The notes under the pieces were generated by a model. The model was not told the origin of the DNA. It did not search any database and saw nothing but the letters and a program-made list of their open reading frames with translations. Positions 1 to 8,231 of a DNA stretch of 64,000 bases are shown piece by piece. Origin of the DNA: Streptomyces tropicalis (GTDB lineage Bacteria > Actinomycetota > Actinomycetes > Streptomycetales > Streptomycetaceae); assembly GCF_029269835.1 (NCBI RefSeq), contig NZ_JARJBB010000011.1:1-64000 (forward strand). Direction: 5' to 3'. The number at the start of each line of letters is the position of its first letter. Position 1 is the stretch's first letter. Both the position numbers and the translations under genes were made by a program.

Positions 1-123
1 GGCTGTGGGGGAGCATCGCAAGGCGGAGCGTCGCCCGCGTACTGGATGTACTCGGGTGATGCGACAACGCAGCGAGGTGCCGTGCCGGGCGTCGCGAGCC
101 GGTGAACCTTTCCGGTCACAGCA
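1..123. other. non-coding stretch downstream of the DUF3017 gene
   Basis: No open frame here looks like a gene. It lies just past the stop of the minus-strand DUF3017 gene and is GC-rich with several short internal complementarities. I have an unverified impression that similar segments recur beyond genes in other Streptomyces, so it may be a conserved 3' region or dispersed element. Confidence 0.3.
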
Positions 124-771
124 CTAGCTGCGGACCGTGAAGTGCAGGGCGTCGTCGAGGAACGGGATCTCCAGCCACGGCCTCGGCTGGGCCATCAGCG
201 CCAGCAGGACGATCACACCGCCCAGCACGGCGTAGGTCACGATGTCCGTGAAGCGGGAGCGGACGGCGAGCATGCCGACGCGGGGCAGGAGCCAGCGCAT
301 GCCGGCGGCTCCGAGCAGCGCGACGCCGATCAGCAGCAGCCCGATCCGGAAGGCGTCGAACGCGGTCAGCAGCAGGCCGAGCCCGACCGCGGACAGCACG
401 GCCAGCAGGGGCCACTGGCGTGCCGGGGCCGGAGCGTCGCCGGGCGCGGCCCGGCCGCCGCCCTCGGGGCGCGCGGTGTCCCTGGTGAACAGCGGGAAGC
501 GGCGGGTGATCCGCCGCGGCCTGCCGTCCGCGTCCGGCGCCGAGACGGCGTCACGCACCTCGATCCCGGACTCCGGGGACCCGCTCTCCGCCGCCTCGTG
601 CTCCGGCGACCCGGACTCCGGGGACCGGCTCTCCGACGCCCCGGACCCCGAGGAGCCGTGCTGCCCCGACGGCTCACGCTCCGGCGACCCGGACTCCGCA
701 GGTCCGCGCTCCGGCGACCCGGGCTCCGCGGACCCGGCGCCCCGCCTGCCGCGCTCCGCCTCAGCCGACAC
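124..771 (-). CDS. DUF3017 family membrane protein
   Basis: A 215-residue protein. The first ~70 residues are a low-complexity tail built on SGSPE/ESGSPE-type repeats rich in Ser, Pro, Glu and Gly. The C-terminal half has about three hydrophobic segments (starting WPLLAVLSAVGLGLLLTAF, then FRIGLLLIGVALLGAAGM, then VTYAVLGGVIVLLALMA), as in DUF3017 proteins, which commonly sit beside folD in actinomycetes. The GTG start overlaps the end of folD by 11 bases, suggesting translational coupling. The function of the family is unknown. The repeat tail makes the N-terminus the least certain part. Confidence 0.85.
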   Translation of the reverse strand: MSAEAERGRRGAGSAEPGSPERGPAESGSPEREPSGQHGSSGSGASESRSPESGSPEHEAAESGSPESGIEVRDAVSAPDADGRPRRITRRFPLFTRDTARPEGGGRAAPGDAPAPARQWPLLAVLSAVGLGLLLTAFDAFRIGLLLIGVALLGAAGMRWLLPRVGMLAVRSRFTDIVTYAVLGGVIVLLALMAQPRPWLEIPFLDDALHFTVRS

Positions 772-1615
772 TGCGCTCCGCCGCCTCGACCACGTTGACC
801 AGCAGCTGGGCGCGCGTCATCGGGCCCACGCCGCCCGGGTTCGGGGAGATCCAGGCGGCCACCTCGGCCACGTCCGGGTGGACGTCGCCGACGATCCTGC
901 CCTCGGCGTTGCGGGAGACGCCGACGTCGAGGACGGCCGCGCCCGGCTTGACGTCCTCGGCCCGGATCAGGTGCGGCACACCGGCGGCGGCGACGATGAT
1001 GTCGGCCCGCTTCAGGTGGGCGGACAGGTCACGGGTGCCGGTGTGGCACTGGGTGACGGTGGCGTTCTCGCTGCGCCGGGTCAGCAGCAGCGGCATCGGG
1101 CGGCCGATGGTGACGCCGCGGCCCACGACCACGACCTCGGCGCCCTTGATCTCCACGCCGTGGCGGCGCAGCAGGGTGATCACGCCGTTGGGGGTGCAGG
1201 GCAGCGGGGCCGGCTCGTTGAGCACGAGGCGGCCGAGGTTCATGGGGTGCAGGCCGTCCGCGTCCTTGTGGGGGTCCATCAGCTCCAGGACGCGGTTCTC
1301 GTCGATGCCCTTGGGCAGCGGCAGCTGGACGATGTAGCCGGTGCAGGCCGGGTCCTCGTTCAGCTCGCGGACGACCGCCTCGATCTCCTCCTGGGTGGCG
1401 GTGGCGGGCAGCTCGCGCTGGATGGAGGCGATGCCGACCTGGGCGCAGTCGCGGTGCTTGCCGGCGACGTACTTGTGGCTGCCGGGGTCGTCCCCGACGA
1501 GGATCGTGCCGAGGCCGGGCGTGACGCCCTTCTCCTTCAGCGCCGCCACGCGGGCGGTCAGATCGGACTTGATCGCGGCTGCGGTGGCCTTGCCATCGAG
1601 AATCTGGGCGGTCAT
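761..1615 (-). CDS. folD: bifunctional methylenetetrahydrofolate dehydrogenase/cyclohydrolase FolD
   Basis: A 284-residue cytosolic enzyme that oxidises 5,10-methylene-THF to methenyl-THF with NADP+ and hydrolyses it to 10-formyl-THF, the one-carbon donor for purine synthesis. Family landmarks visible are GYIVQLPLPKGID in the substrate region and CTPNGVITLLRR followed by GAEVVVVGRGVTIGRP of the dinucleotide fold. The length is normal. An in-frame extension reaches 1726, but the ATG at 1615 (MTAQILDGKA) is the family-typical start. The gene feeds the same pathway as purN/purH a few kilobases away. Confidence 0.97.
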   Translation of the reverse strand: MTAQILDGKATAAAIKSDLTARVAALKEKGVTPGLGTILVGDDPGSHKYVAGKHRDCAQVGIASIQRELPATATQEEIEAVVRELNEDPACTGYIVQLPLPKGIDENRVLELMDPHKDADGLHPMNLGRLVLNEPAPLPCTPNGVITLLRRHGVEIKGAEVVVVGRGVTIGRPMPLLLTRRSENATVTQCHTGTRDLSAHLKRADIIVAAAGVPHLIRAEDVKPGAAVLDVGVSRNAEGRIVGDVHPDVAEVAAWISPNPGGVGPMTRAQLLVNVVEAAERSVG

Positions 1616-1707
1616 ACCCCCATCCTCCCGGATGACCCCGGGCGGGTTCCAATCGGCCCTGTGACATCCCGCCCGCCCCGGGGCGGGCGGGACGCGATGG
1701 GAAGATC

Positions 1708-1726
1708 GTGCAGATTGCGACTGCAC
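1708..1726. promoter_or_regulatory. short perfect dyad upstream of folD and the RDD gene
   Basis: GTGCAG and CTGCAC flank a 7-base spacer, forming a perfect inverted repeat in the 266-base divergent region. It could be a protein-binding site for either gene; no regulator is recognised. The surrounding ~60 bases are more AT-rich than average, as expected of promoter DNA. Confidence 0.3.
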
Positions 1727-1881
1727 AACACCTTATTCCGGCGACTGGACAAAATATCGCCCCTCCTAGAACGATGAGCGGCGCAATGCTGCGGTTCTTG
1801 TTCGGGGGGCAACCGCTCAAAAGGTGACGTTCCTCCGCGCTGTCCGCTTCGTCCCCGCATGCGCAACGGAGGAAACCGGTC

Positions 1882-2589
1882 ATGAGTTTCGGCCCGCCCG
1901 ACAACCCCTACGGACAGCCGCAGAACCCCCAGCAGGGTTACGGATATCCCCAGCAGGGCCAGCCCGGCTACGGCCAGCCGCAGGCACCGGGCGTCCCGCC
2001 CCAGGGCGGCGTCCCGCCGCAGGGTGTCCCGCCGCAGGGCTACGGATACCCCCAGCAGCAGCCGAACTACCCGGGTCAGCCCGGCTACCCGGGCGGCCCC
2101 GCCCCCCGGGTCGCGTCGATGGGCCGCCGCTTCGGTGCCCGGATGATCGACGGTGTGGTGTTCGGCGTCGTCTACGCCGTCCTCGCCGTCGCGGGTTTCG
2201 CCGGCGCCGCCGACACGGCCCGGAACTGCGACCCGAACGCGGCCGACTACAGCACCTGCATCAGCAACGCCAGCTCGGGCCTCGTGGGCAAGATATACGC
2301 GGTGATCGGCGTGCTCGCCGTCATCGGCCTGCTCTACGAGTGGCTGATGGTCGGTCTGGTGGGCCGCACCCTGGGCAAGATGGCCGTCGGCCTGCACGTG
2401 GTGAACGCCGAGACGGGCGGGAAGCCGGGCCTGGGCAAGTCGTTCATCCGCTGGATCATCCCGATGGTCGGCTCGGTCGCCTGCGGCATCGGCCAGCTCC
2501 TGGTCTACCTCTCCCCGTTCTGGGACAAGTCCGGCCGTCAGCAGGGCTGGCACGACAAGGCCGCGGGCACCATGGTCGTCCAGAACTGA
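1882..2589 (+). CDS. RDD family membrane protein with Pro/Gln/Gly/Tyr-rich N-tail
   Basis: A 235-residue protein. Residues 1-75 are a cytoplasmic-type low-complexity tail of GYGxPQ and PPQG repeats. The remainder is an RDD domain: the Arg-containing RRFGARMIDG entry motif, three hydrophobic segments (FGVVYAVLAVAGFAG, IYAVIGVLAVIGLLYEW, WIIPMVGSVACGIGQLLVYL) and the conserved GRTLGKMAVGLHVV. The biochemical role of RDD proteins is mostly unknown, with some members implicated in ion homeostasis. GGAGG precedes the ATG at good spacing. Monocistronic, closed by a strong hairpin. Confidence 0.9.
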   Translation: MSFGPPDNPYGQPQNPQQGYGYPQQGQPGYGQPQAPGVPPQGGVPPQGVPPQGYGYPQQQPNYPGQPGYPGGPAPRVASMGRRFGARMIDGVVFGVVYAVLAVAGFAGAADTARNCDPNAADYSTCISNASSGLVGKIYAVIGVLAVIGLLYEWLMVGLVGRTLGKMAVGLHVVNAETGGKPGLGKSFIRWIIPMVGSVACGIGQLLVYLSPFWDKSGRQQGWHDKAAGTMVVQN

Positions 2590-2625
2590 CCGCCCGGTAC
2601 TGACCACTTCACGCCATTCATCCCA

Positions 2626-2665
2626 AGGGCCGTGTCTCACCCCGTACAAGGGGGGACACGGCCCT
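2626..2665 (+). terminator. hairpin terminator after the RDD gene
   Basis: AGGGCCGTGTC pairs perfectly with GACACGGCCCT, with a further CCCC/GGGG pair inside the loop. It lies 37 bases past the RDD stop and before the FHA gene. There is no U-run, as is usual in Streptomyces. Confidence 0.75.
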
Positions 2666-2718
2666 GGTGCGTCGCCCTAGGCTGGATCCGGTAGCCGTCA
2701 GGCACGGGGAGACGCACC

Positions 2719-3465
2719 TTGTACAGCATCATCGTGGTACCTCCGCCGACCCCGGGGGACGAGCGGCGCGACGGCCGGCTGCGGCTCGCGCCCGGGGAGC
2801 GGCTCGCCTTCGGGCGCTCCGCCCCCGACAACGACCTGGTGATCACCCACGACGGCGTGTCCCGCCGGGCCGGTGAGATCACCGCCCAGGGCGCCTTCTG
2901 GATACTCAGCAACCTCTCCGCCCGCCACACCTACGTCGTGGAGAACCCGGAGGGCGCGGGCGAGCACATCAAGGTCGCCCCGGGGCGGCTGGACGCGCCG
3001 GTCCCCTTCGAGTTCTCCCGGATCGTGCTGCCCGCCGCGGGCGACCTGCTGACGATCGACGTCTGGGCGCCCCGCCACGACTACCTGCACGGCGCGGGCG
3101 GAGCGGACGGCGAGCCCACCGCGCCCGCCTTCTCCGTGGACCGCAGCAAGCGCTACTTCGCGGTGCTCGCCGCCCTGTGCGAGCCCCGGCTGCGGGGCGA
3201 CCCGCACGCCCCGCCCCCGACCGTCGACCAGGTCGTCGAACGGCTGCGCCCCGCCTGGCCGGCCGCGTCCCGCACGTCGGTGCAGTGGAACATCGACTAC
3301 CTGGCCGTGAAGCTGCGCCTGAAGCCCGGCCCGGAGAACGCGGAGAGCGGACCGCGTCTGCACGGCAAGAAGGAGTCGCTGGTCTCGCTGGCGCTCCGCT
3401 TCGACCTGGTACGGGAGGACGACCTGGCCGTCCTGGCCGCGCCGCAGGGCCGGGCACCCCGGTGA
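2719..3465 (+). CDS. FHA-domain protein with C-terminal winged-helix-like region
   Basis: A 248-residue cytosolic protein. Residues ~25-100 form an FHA fold (GERLAFGRSAPDNDLVI, HDGVSRRAG, then a beta-rich stretch), which in this family reads phospho-threonine. Residues ~150-240 (KRYFAVLAALCEPRLRG, VVERLRP, VQWNIDYLAVKLRL) resemble a winged helix. TTG start preceded by a GGGGAGA ribosome site. The stop overlaps the start of the next gene, a Ser/Thr kinase, by four bases (GTGA), so the two are co-translated. The obvious inference is that it is the kinase's phospho-dependent reader or substrate. Confidence 0.85.
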   Translation: MYSIIVVPPPTPGDERRDGRLRLAPGERLAFGRSAPDNDLVITHDGVSRRAGEITAQGAFWILSNLSARHTYVVENPEGAGEHIKVAPGRLDAPVPFEFSRIVLPAAGDLLTIDVWAPRHDYLHGAGGADGEPTAPAFSVDRSKRYFAVLAALCEPRLRGDPHAPPPTVDQVVERLRPAWPAASRTSVQWNIDYLAVKLRLKPGPENAESGPRLHGKKESLVSLALRFDLVREDDLAVLAAPQGRAPR

Positions 3466-5051
3466 CCGGGCCCTGGGCCGTCCCGGTGCCCCGCGGCTAC
3501 CGGGTCGGCGTCTGGGAGGTGCGCCGGCCCATCGCCACCGGCGCCTTCGGCAGCGTCTACGAGGCCCGGCGCACCGGCGGGGACCCGGCACTGCCCGCCT
3601 CGGCGGCGCTGAAGTTCCTGCCGACCGGCACGGGCACCCCGCGCCATCTGGCCCACCTGCGCGAGCTGGCCGACCGTGAGATCGCACTGCACCGCAGGCT
3701 GCGGCGGCCGCGGCTGATCCGGATGTACGAGACGCTCACCGTCGACGACCCGGTCCGGCCCGGCCTGGACGGGGCCACCGTGCTCGTGCTGGAGCGGGCG
3801 CGGGACTCGCTGGCCGGCCTGCTGGAGGTCCGTCCGCGCCCGGCCGACGGGCCGGTCCTGCTCGCGCAGGTCTGCGAGGGCCTCGCACAGCTGCACCGGG
3901 CGGCCTGGGTGCACGGCGACCTGAAGCCGGCCAACGTGCTGCTGATGGCGGACGGTTCGGCACGGCTCGCCGACTTCAACATGGCGGCCGAACTGGAGGG
4001 CACCCACGCCTACACGCCGGCCTTCTCCACCCTCGACTACACCCCGCCCGAGCTGCTCTGGTCGGAGATCGGCGAACGCGGGCGCCGGATCCGGCCGTCC
4101 GCCGACGTGTGGGCCTTCGGCGTGCTCGCCCACCTCGTGCTCACCGGCTCCTTCCCGCTGCCCGGGGGCACCCCGACGGCCCGCCGCGACGCGGCCGCCG
4201 CCTACGCCCGCGGCGCGGACGAGCTGCGTCTCTCCCCCGAACTCACGGACGCCTGGCGGGAGATCGTGCAAGCCTGCCTCACCCGCACGCACGCCGGACG
4301 GATCGGCACCGAGGCGCTGCTGCGCCGGTCGCAGGCCGCGGCGGGCGCCGGACGGTCCCCGGGCGGCACGCTGCTGTCCCGGCTGCGCGGGGCCGTGCTC
4401 CCCCGCGGGCGCCCGCGGGGGCGCCGGGCCGGGATCGCGCTCGGCGCGGCGGCCGCCACGGCGGCACTGGCGGCGCTCGGCCACGGCGTCGGCGTGCGGG
4501 TCTGGCCCGGCGCGGGCGCCGGGAGCACCTCGGCCGCGGAGCCCGACGGGATCGGCGCCGCCGTGTACGGGGCCGCCGACCTGCGCACCGACCGGGGTGT
4601 GCCGCCCGCCTACCGGCTGCTGATCGTCCGCACGGCGCACGACTGCGGCCGGCCCGGGGTGACCCCGCCGCTGATCGCGGCGATGCTGAAGGTGGAGAGC
4701 GACTTCGACCCGGACCTCACCGACCCCGCCAAGGACGAGTACGGCATCGCCCGCTGGACGCCGAGCGTGCTGCGCTGGTGGATGCACCCCGACGGCACCC
4801 CCGCGCAGAGCGTCCCCGAACCCCCGTTCCCACCCGCCGAGTCGATCCCGGCCATGGGCCGCTACCTGTGCTGGATCGAGCCGCGCCTGGACCCGGGGCT
4901 GCCCGGCGACCTCCGGGTCCTGATCGCGGCCGCCTACCGCACGTCGTACGCGAAGGTGAACGACGCCCACGGGGTCCCCCCGAAGTACCGCGGCTACGCC
5001 GGACACGTCGCCCACTACCTCCAGGAGTACACGCCCCCGAGGAGGAGGTGA
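3462..5051 (+). CDS. membrane Ser/Thr kinase fused to an extracellular lytic-transglycosylase-like domain
   Basis: A 529-residue protein starting at a GTG that overlaps the FHA stop. Residues ~18-290 are a protein kinase: glycine loop GAFGSV (27-32), ATP lysine K51, catalytic HGDLKPAN (151-158, HGD for HRD) and DFN (171-173) where DFG is usual, then PPELLW. One membrane helix spans ~324-345. Residues ~385-529, predicted outside, resemble an SLT/lysozyme-fold domain: a catalytic-type Glu at 412 in LKVESDF, EYGIARW, and AAYRTSYAKVNDAHG followed by a Tyr-rich end. Such a fusion suggests a kinase that contacts peptidoglycan. The modified DFG leaves kinase activity uncertain, and the SLT assignment rests on motif resemblance only. 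Confidence 0.8.
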   Translation: MTGPWAVPVPRGYRVGVWEVRRPIATGAFGSVYEARRTGGDPALPASAALKFLPTGTGTPRHLAHLRELADREIALHRRLRRPRLIRMYETLTVDDPVRPGLDGATVLVLERARDSLAGLLEVRPRPADGPVLLAQVCEGLAQLHRAAWVHGDLKPANVLLMADGSARLADFNMAAELEGTHAYTPAFSTLDYTPPELLWSEIGERGRRIRPSADVWAFGVLAHLVLTGSFPLPGGTPTARRDAAAAYARGADELRLSPELTDAWREIVQACLTRTHAGRIGTEALLRRSQAAAGAGRSPGGTLLSRLRGAVLPRGRPRGRRAGIALGAAAATAALAALGHGVGVRVWPGAGAGSTSAAEPDGIGAAVYGAADLRTDRGVPPAYRLLIVRTAHDCGRPGVTPPLIAAMLKVESDFDPDLTDPAKDEYGIARWTPSVLRWWMHPDGTPAQSVPEPPFPPAESIPAMGRYLCWIEPRLDPGLPGDLRVLIAAAYRTSYAKVNDAHGVPPKYRGYAGHVAHYLQEYTPPRRR

Positions 5052-5159
5052 CCCTGGGAGTTGCGAGGTACCCCCGCCCGCACGGCCCTGCCACGGTGGG
5101 ACCGCACCGCTTCGGCGGTGGCAACAGATCCGCGCATCACCGTACTTGGGGGAAAGTCA

Positions 5160-5666
5160 GTGAATATGAAGAAGTCCGCCGCATTGCTCGTCGCGGCCAC
5201 CGCGCTGATCGCCGGACCCACGCTCTCGGCCGCCTCGGCCCAGGCCGCGGACAACGCCGCCCGGACGCAGACCACGACCGCCGGCGCCGCGAACGTGCAG
5301 CAGCGCGTCGACGCCGTCCTCGCCGGACACACCGGCGGACGGCAGATCTCCGCCAACAAGGTCCACTTCGACGGCCTCGACGTCACGGTGTACCCGAAGG
5401 ACCAGGCAGGCAAGGCGAAGGCGGCGGCCCTGAACTGCCGTTACGGCTATCTGTGCATCGATGTCCGGGGCACCGTCTTCAACTACTACAAGTGCCAGCT
5501 GTGGACCGTCTCCAACTGGTACGGCGACGGCGACTTCGTCAACAACCAGACGCCCGGCACCGTCGCCCGCTTCTACAACAAGGACGGCAGCCAGCGCTGG
5601 ACGTCCACGGCCTACCAGGCCGGCCGTGCCACCTGGGACCCGATCTACTCGCTGCGTCCCTGCTGA
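5160..5666 (+). CDS. small secreted protein, peptidase inhibitor I36-like
   Basis: A 168-residue exported protein with a clear signal peptide (MKKSAALLVAATALIAG, cleavage near ASAQA). The mature C-terminal ~75 residues contain four Cys (LNCRYGYLC, YKCQL, final RPC) in an aromatic-rich, crystallin-like pattern typical of the I36 (Streptomyces metalloproteinase inhibitor) group. GTG at 5160 lies at ideal distance from GGGGGA; an ATG two codons later is the alternative. It follows the kinase by 108 bases and probably has its own promoter. Inhibitor activity is inferred from the family only. Confidence 0.75.
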   Translation: MNMKKSAALLVAATALIAGPTLSAASAQAADNAARTQTTTAGAANVQQRVDAVLAGHTGGRQISANKVHFDGLDVTVYPKDQAGKAKAAALNCRYGYLCIDVRGTVFNYYKCQLWTVSNWYGDGDFVNNQTPGTVARFYNKDGSQRWTSTAYQAGRATWDPIYSLRPC

Positions 5667-5678
5667 TCCGGCACGACC

Positions 5679-5718
5679 GCGGTCTCCGGCCCCTCCCGGG
5701 GGAGGGGCCGGAGACCGC
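5679..5718. terminator. bidirectional terminator between the I36-like gene and purH
   Basis: GCGGTCTCCGGCCCCTCC pairs with its exact complement across a 3-4 base loop, giving an 18-bp stem between two convergent genes. Both the secreted-protein gene and purH can end here. Confidence 0.85.
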
Positions 5719-5733
5719 TCGTCCGCGGACCGC

Positions 5734-7299
5734 TCAGTGGAAGAAGTGGCGGGTGCCGGTGAAGTACATCGTGACGCCCGCCTTCTGCGCGGCCTCCACG
5801 ACCAGTTCGTCCCGGACCGAGCCGCCGGGCTGGACGATCGCGCGGACCCCGGCGGCGACGAGGATCTCCGGCCCGTCGGGGAACGGGAAGAACGCGTCGG
5901 ACGCGGCGAACGCGCCCCGGGCCCGCTCCTCGCCGGCCCGCTCGACGGCCAGCTTGCAGGAGTCGACCCGGTTGACCTGGCCCATGCCGACGCCGACGGA
6001 CGCGCCGTCCTTGGCGAGCAGGATCGCGTTGGACTTCACCGCCCGGCACGCCTTCCAGGCGAAGGCGAGCTCCGCCAGCTCCGCCTCGGACAGCGCCTCA
6101 CCGGAGGCGAGGGTCCAGTGGGCCGGGTCGTCGCCCTCGGCCTGCAGCCGGTCGGCGGCCTGGAGCAGCGCACCGCCGTCGACGGGCTTGACCTCGACGG
6201 GCGCGGCCGGGCCCTCGGGGCAGCGCAGCACCCGGATGTTCTTCTTCCGGGTGAGCGCCTCCAGGGCGCCGTCCTCGTAGCCGGGCGCCACGACGACCTC
6301 GGTGAAGATCTCCGCGACCTGCTCGGCCATCTCCTTGCTGACCGGGCGGTTCACGGCGATGACACCACCGAACGCGGACAGCGGGTCGCAGGCGTGCGCC
6401 TTGCGGTGCGCCTCGGCGACGTCCGCGCCGACCGCGATGCCGCACGGGTTCGCGTGCTTGATGATCGCGACGCACGGCTCGTCGTGGTCGTAGGCGGCAC
6501 GGCGGGCGGCGTCCGTGTCCGTGTAGTTGTTGTACGACATCTCCTTGCCGTGCAGCTGCTCGGCGACCGCGAGGCCGGCGCCGCTGCCGTCGGTGTAGAG
6601 CGCGGCGGGCTGGTGCGGGTTCTCGCCGTAGCGCAGGGTGTGCGCGCGCTCCCAGGTGGCGCCGAGGAAGTCGGGGAACTCCGAGTCGTCCACGGGGGCG
6701 TAGGACGAGGCGAACCAGGACGCCACGGCGACGTCGTAGGCCGCGGTGTGCTGGAAGGCCTCGGCGGCCAGCCGCTTGCGGGTGGCGAGGTCGAAGCCGC
6801 CCGTCTGTGCGGCGTGCAGCACGTCGGCGTAGCGGGCCGGGCTGGTGACCACGGCGACGGAGGGGTGGTTCTTGGCCGCGGCGCGGACCATCGACGGGCC
6901 GCCGATGTCGATCTGCTCGACGCACTCGTCGGGCGAGGCGCCGGAGGCGACGGTCTCGCGGAACGGGTACAGGTTCACCACGACGAGGTCGAAGGGTGCG
7001 ACGCCCAGCTCGTCCAGCTGCCGCCGATGGTCCTCCAGGCGCAGGTCGGCGAGGATGCCGGCGTGGACCTTGGGGTGCAGGGTCTTCACCCGGCCGTCCA
7101 GGCACTCCGGGAAGCCCGTGAGCTCCTCGACCGGGGTGACGGGCACGCCGGCCCCGGCGATCTTCCCTGCGGTGGAGCCGGTGGAGACGAGTTCGACCCC
7201 GGCCGCGTGCAGCCCGCGCGCGAGCTCCTCGAGACCGGTCTTGTCGTAGACGCTGACGAGCGCGCGCCGGATGGGCCGCTGGTTGCTCTCGGCGGTCAC
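5734..7299 (-). CDS. purH: AICAR transformylase/IMP cyclohydrolase PurH
   Basis: A 521-residue bifunctional enzyme for the last two steps of IMP synthesis. The N-terminal cyclohydrolase (MGS-like) domain shows ALVSVYDKTGLEELA, VSTGSTAGKI and GRVKTLHPKVHAGIL; the transformylase domain shows LRYGENPHQ, KHANPCG and SDAFFPFPD. Full length. The GTG start overlaps the purN stop by four bases (GTGA), so purN and purH are translationally coupled. Its formyl donor comes from the FolD pathway encoded nearby. Confidence 0.98.
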   Translation of the reverse strand: MTAESNQRPIRRALVSVYDKTGLEELARGLHAAGVELVSTGSTAGKIAGAGVPVTPVEELTGFPECLDGRVKTLHPKVHAGILADLRLEDHRRQLDELGVAPFDLVVVNLYPFRETVASGASPDECVEQIDIGGPSMVRAAAKNHPSVAVVTSPARYADVLHAAQTGGFDLATRKRLAAEAFQHTAAYDVAVASWFASSYAPVDDSEFPDFLGATWERAHTLRYGENPHQPAALYTDGSGAGLAVAEQLHGKEMSYNNYTDTDAARRAAYDHDEPCVAIIKHANPCGIAVGADVAEAHRKAHACDPLSAFGGVIAVNRPVSKEMAEQVAEIFTEVVVAPGYEDGALEALTRKKNIRVLRCPEGPAAPVEVKPVDGGALLQAADRLQAEGDDPAHWTLASGEALSEAELAELAFAWKACRAVKSNAILLAKDGASVGVGMGQVNRVDSCKLAVERAGEERARGAFAASDAFFPFPDGPEILVAAGVRAIVQPGGSVRDELVVEAAQKAGVTMYFTGTRHFFH

Positions 7300-7925
7300 T
7301 GGATAACTACCTTTCGTCCCTCAATGCGGTAGCCGTTGCGGGCGAGGCGCCCCACGACCTCGACGAGCAGCCTTCGCTCGACTTCCTTGATGCGCTCGTG
7401 CAGCGCGCTCTCGTCGTCCTCGTCCCGGATCTCCACCACGCCCTGCGCGATGATCGGCCCGGTGTCGACGCCGTCGTCGACGAAGTGGACGGTGCAGCCG
7501 GTGACCCTGGCGCCGTACGCGAGCGCGTCCCGCACGCCGTGGGTCCCGGGAAAACTGGGCAGCAGGGCGGGGTGGGTGTTCACGGTCCGTCCGCCGAAGC
7601 GGGCGAGGAACTCCTTCCCCAGGATCTTCATGAACCCGGCGGACACCACCAGGTCGGGCTCGTGGGCCGCCACGGCCTCGGCGAGGGCGACGTCCCACTC
7701 CTGCCGGGTCGCGTAGTCCTTCACCTTCCGCACGAAGGTGGGCAGCCCGGCGCGCTCGGCGCGCGCGAGTCCCTCGATGCCGTCGCGATCGGCTCCGACG
7801 GCGACGATCCGGGCGCCGTAGGCCTCGGCTCCGGCCTCGCCGATCGCGTCGAGGAGCGCCTGCAGGTTGGTGCCGGATCCGGAGACCAGCACGACGAGGC
7901 GCTTGGCCACGGGCTTGGCGGCCAC
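7296..7925 (-). CDS. purN: phosphoribosylglycinamide formyltransferase PurN
   Basis: A 209-residue cytosolic enzyme that transfers the formyl group of 10-formyl-THF to GAR in purine synthesis. Motifs seen are VLVSGSGTNLQALLDA (phosphate loop), NTHPALLPSFPGTHG with the catalytic Asn/His region, and CTVHFVDDGVDTGPIIAQ. The frame is open far upstream, but the GTG at 7925 (AAKPVAKRLVVL) is preceded by GAAAGGG and fits family length. First gene of the purN-purH operon. Confidence 0.97.
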   Translation of the reverse strand: MAAKPVAKRLVVLVSGSGTNLQALLDAIGEAGAEAYGARIVAVGADRDGIEGLARAERAGLPTFVRKVKDYATRQEWDVALAEAVAAHEPDLVVSAGFMKILGKEFLARFGGRTVNTHPALLPSFPGTHGVRDALAYGARVTGCTVHFVDDGVDTGPIIAQGVVEIRDEDDESALHERIKEVERRLLVEVVGRLARNGYRIEGRKVVIQ

Positions 7926-8228
7926 GGTGGGGCCCTTTCTCACAGGGAAGCTGTTTGTACGGTCGTACGAATGCTTCGCGCCCCCGGATACGGGGAAGCC
8001 TACGAAGCGGCCGACCGCGGGCAACGATACCGGCACTCCGGACGGCCCCCGTGGGACGGGGGCGTGGCCGGCAGGTAGCGTCTGGGGAGAGCTGGTACGG
8101 GAACGCACTGCGCACACCGTGCGTTCATGGGGGGACGGGCCCCGGACCCAGAGCGTTCGGGCGTCCCCGGTCTCCCGTCCGCGGGGGCTCCCGACCCAGT
8201 CGCGACTCACCAAGGGGAAGACACTCAC
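7926..8228. other. divergent promoter region purN / membrane protein
   Basis: About 300 bases without a convincing gene. The purN side contains a GTACGGTCGTAC-type self-complementary stretch near 7958 and a hairpin with GCTTCG/CGAAGC arms (about 7974-8006). The plus-strand side ends in AAGGGGAAG, the ribosome site of the next gene. Promoter elements for both directions must lie here; no riboswitch consensus was recognised. Confidence 0.4.
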
Positions 8229-8231
8229 TTG

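Noticed and set aside
3297..5015. 572-codon open frame opposite the kinase gene
   Set aside because: Long antisense frames are expected in very GC-rich DNA. Its sequence has no domain, and the plus-strand kinase/transglycosylase frame explains the region.
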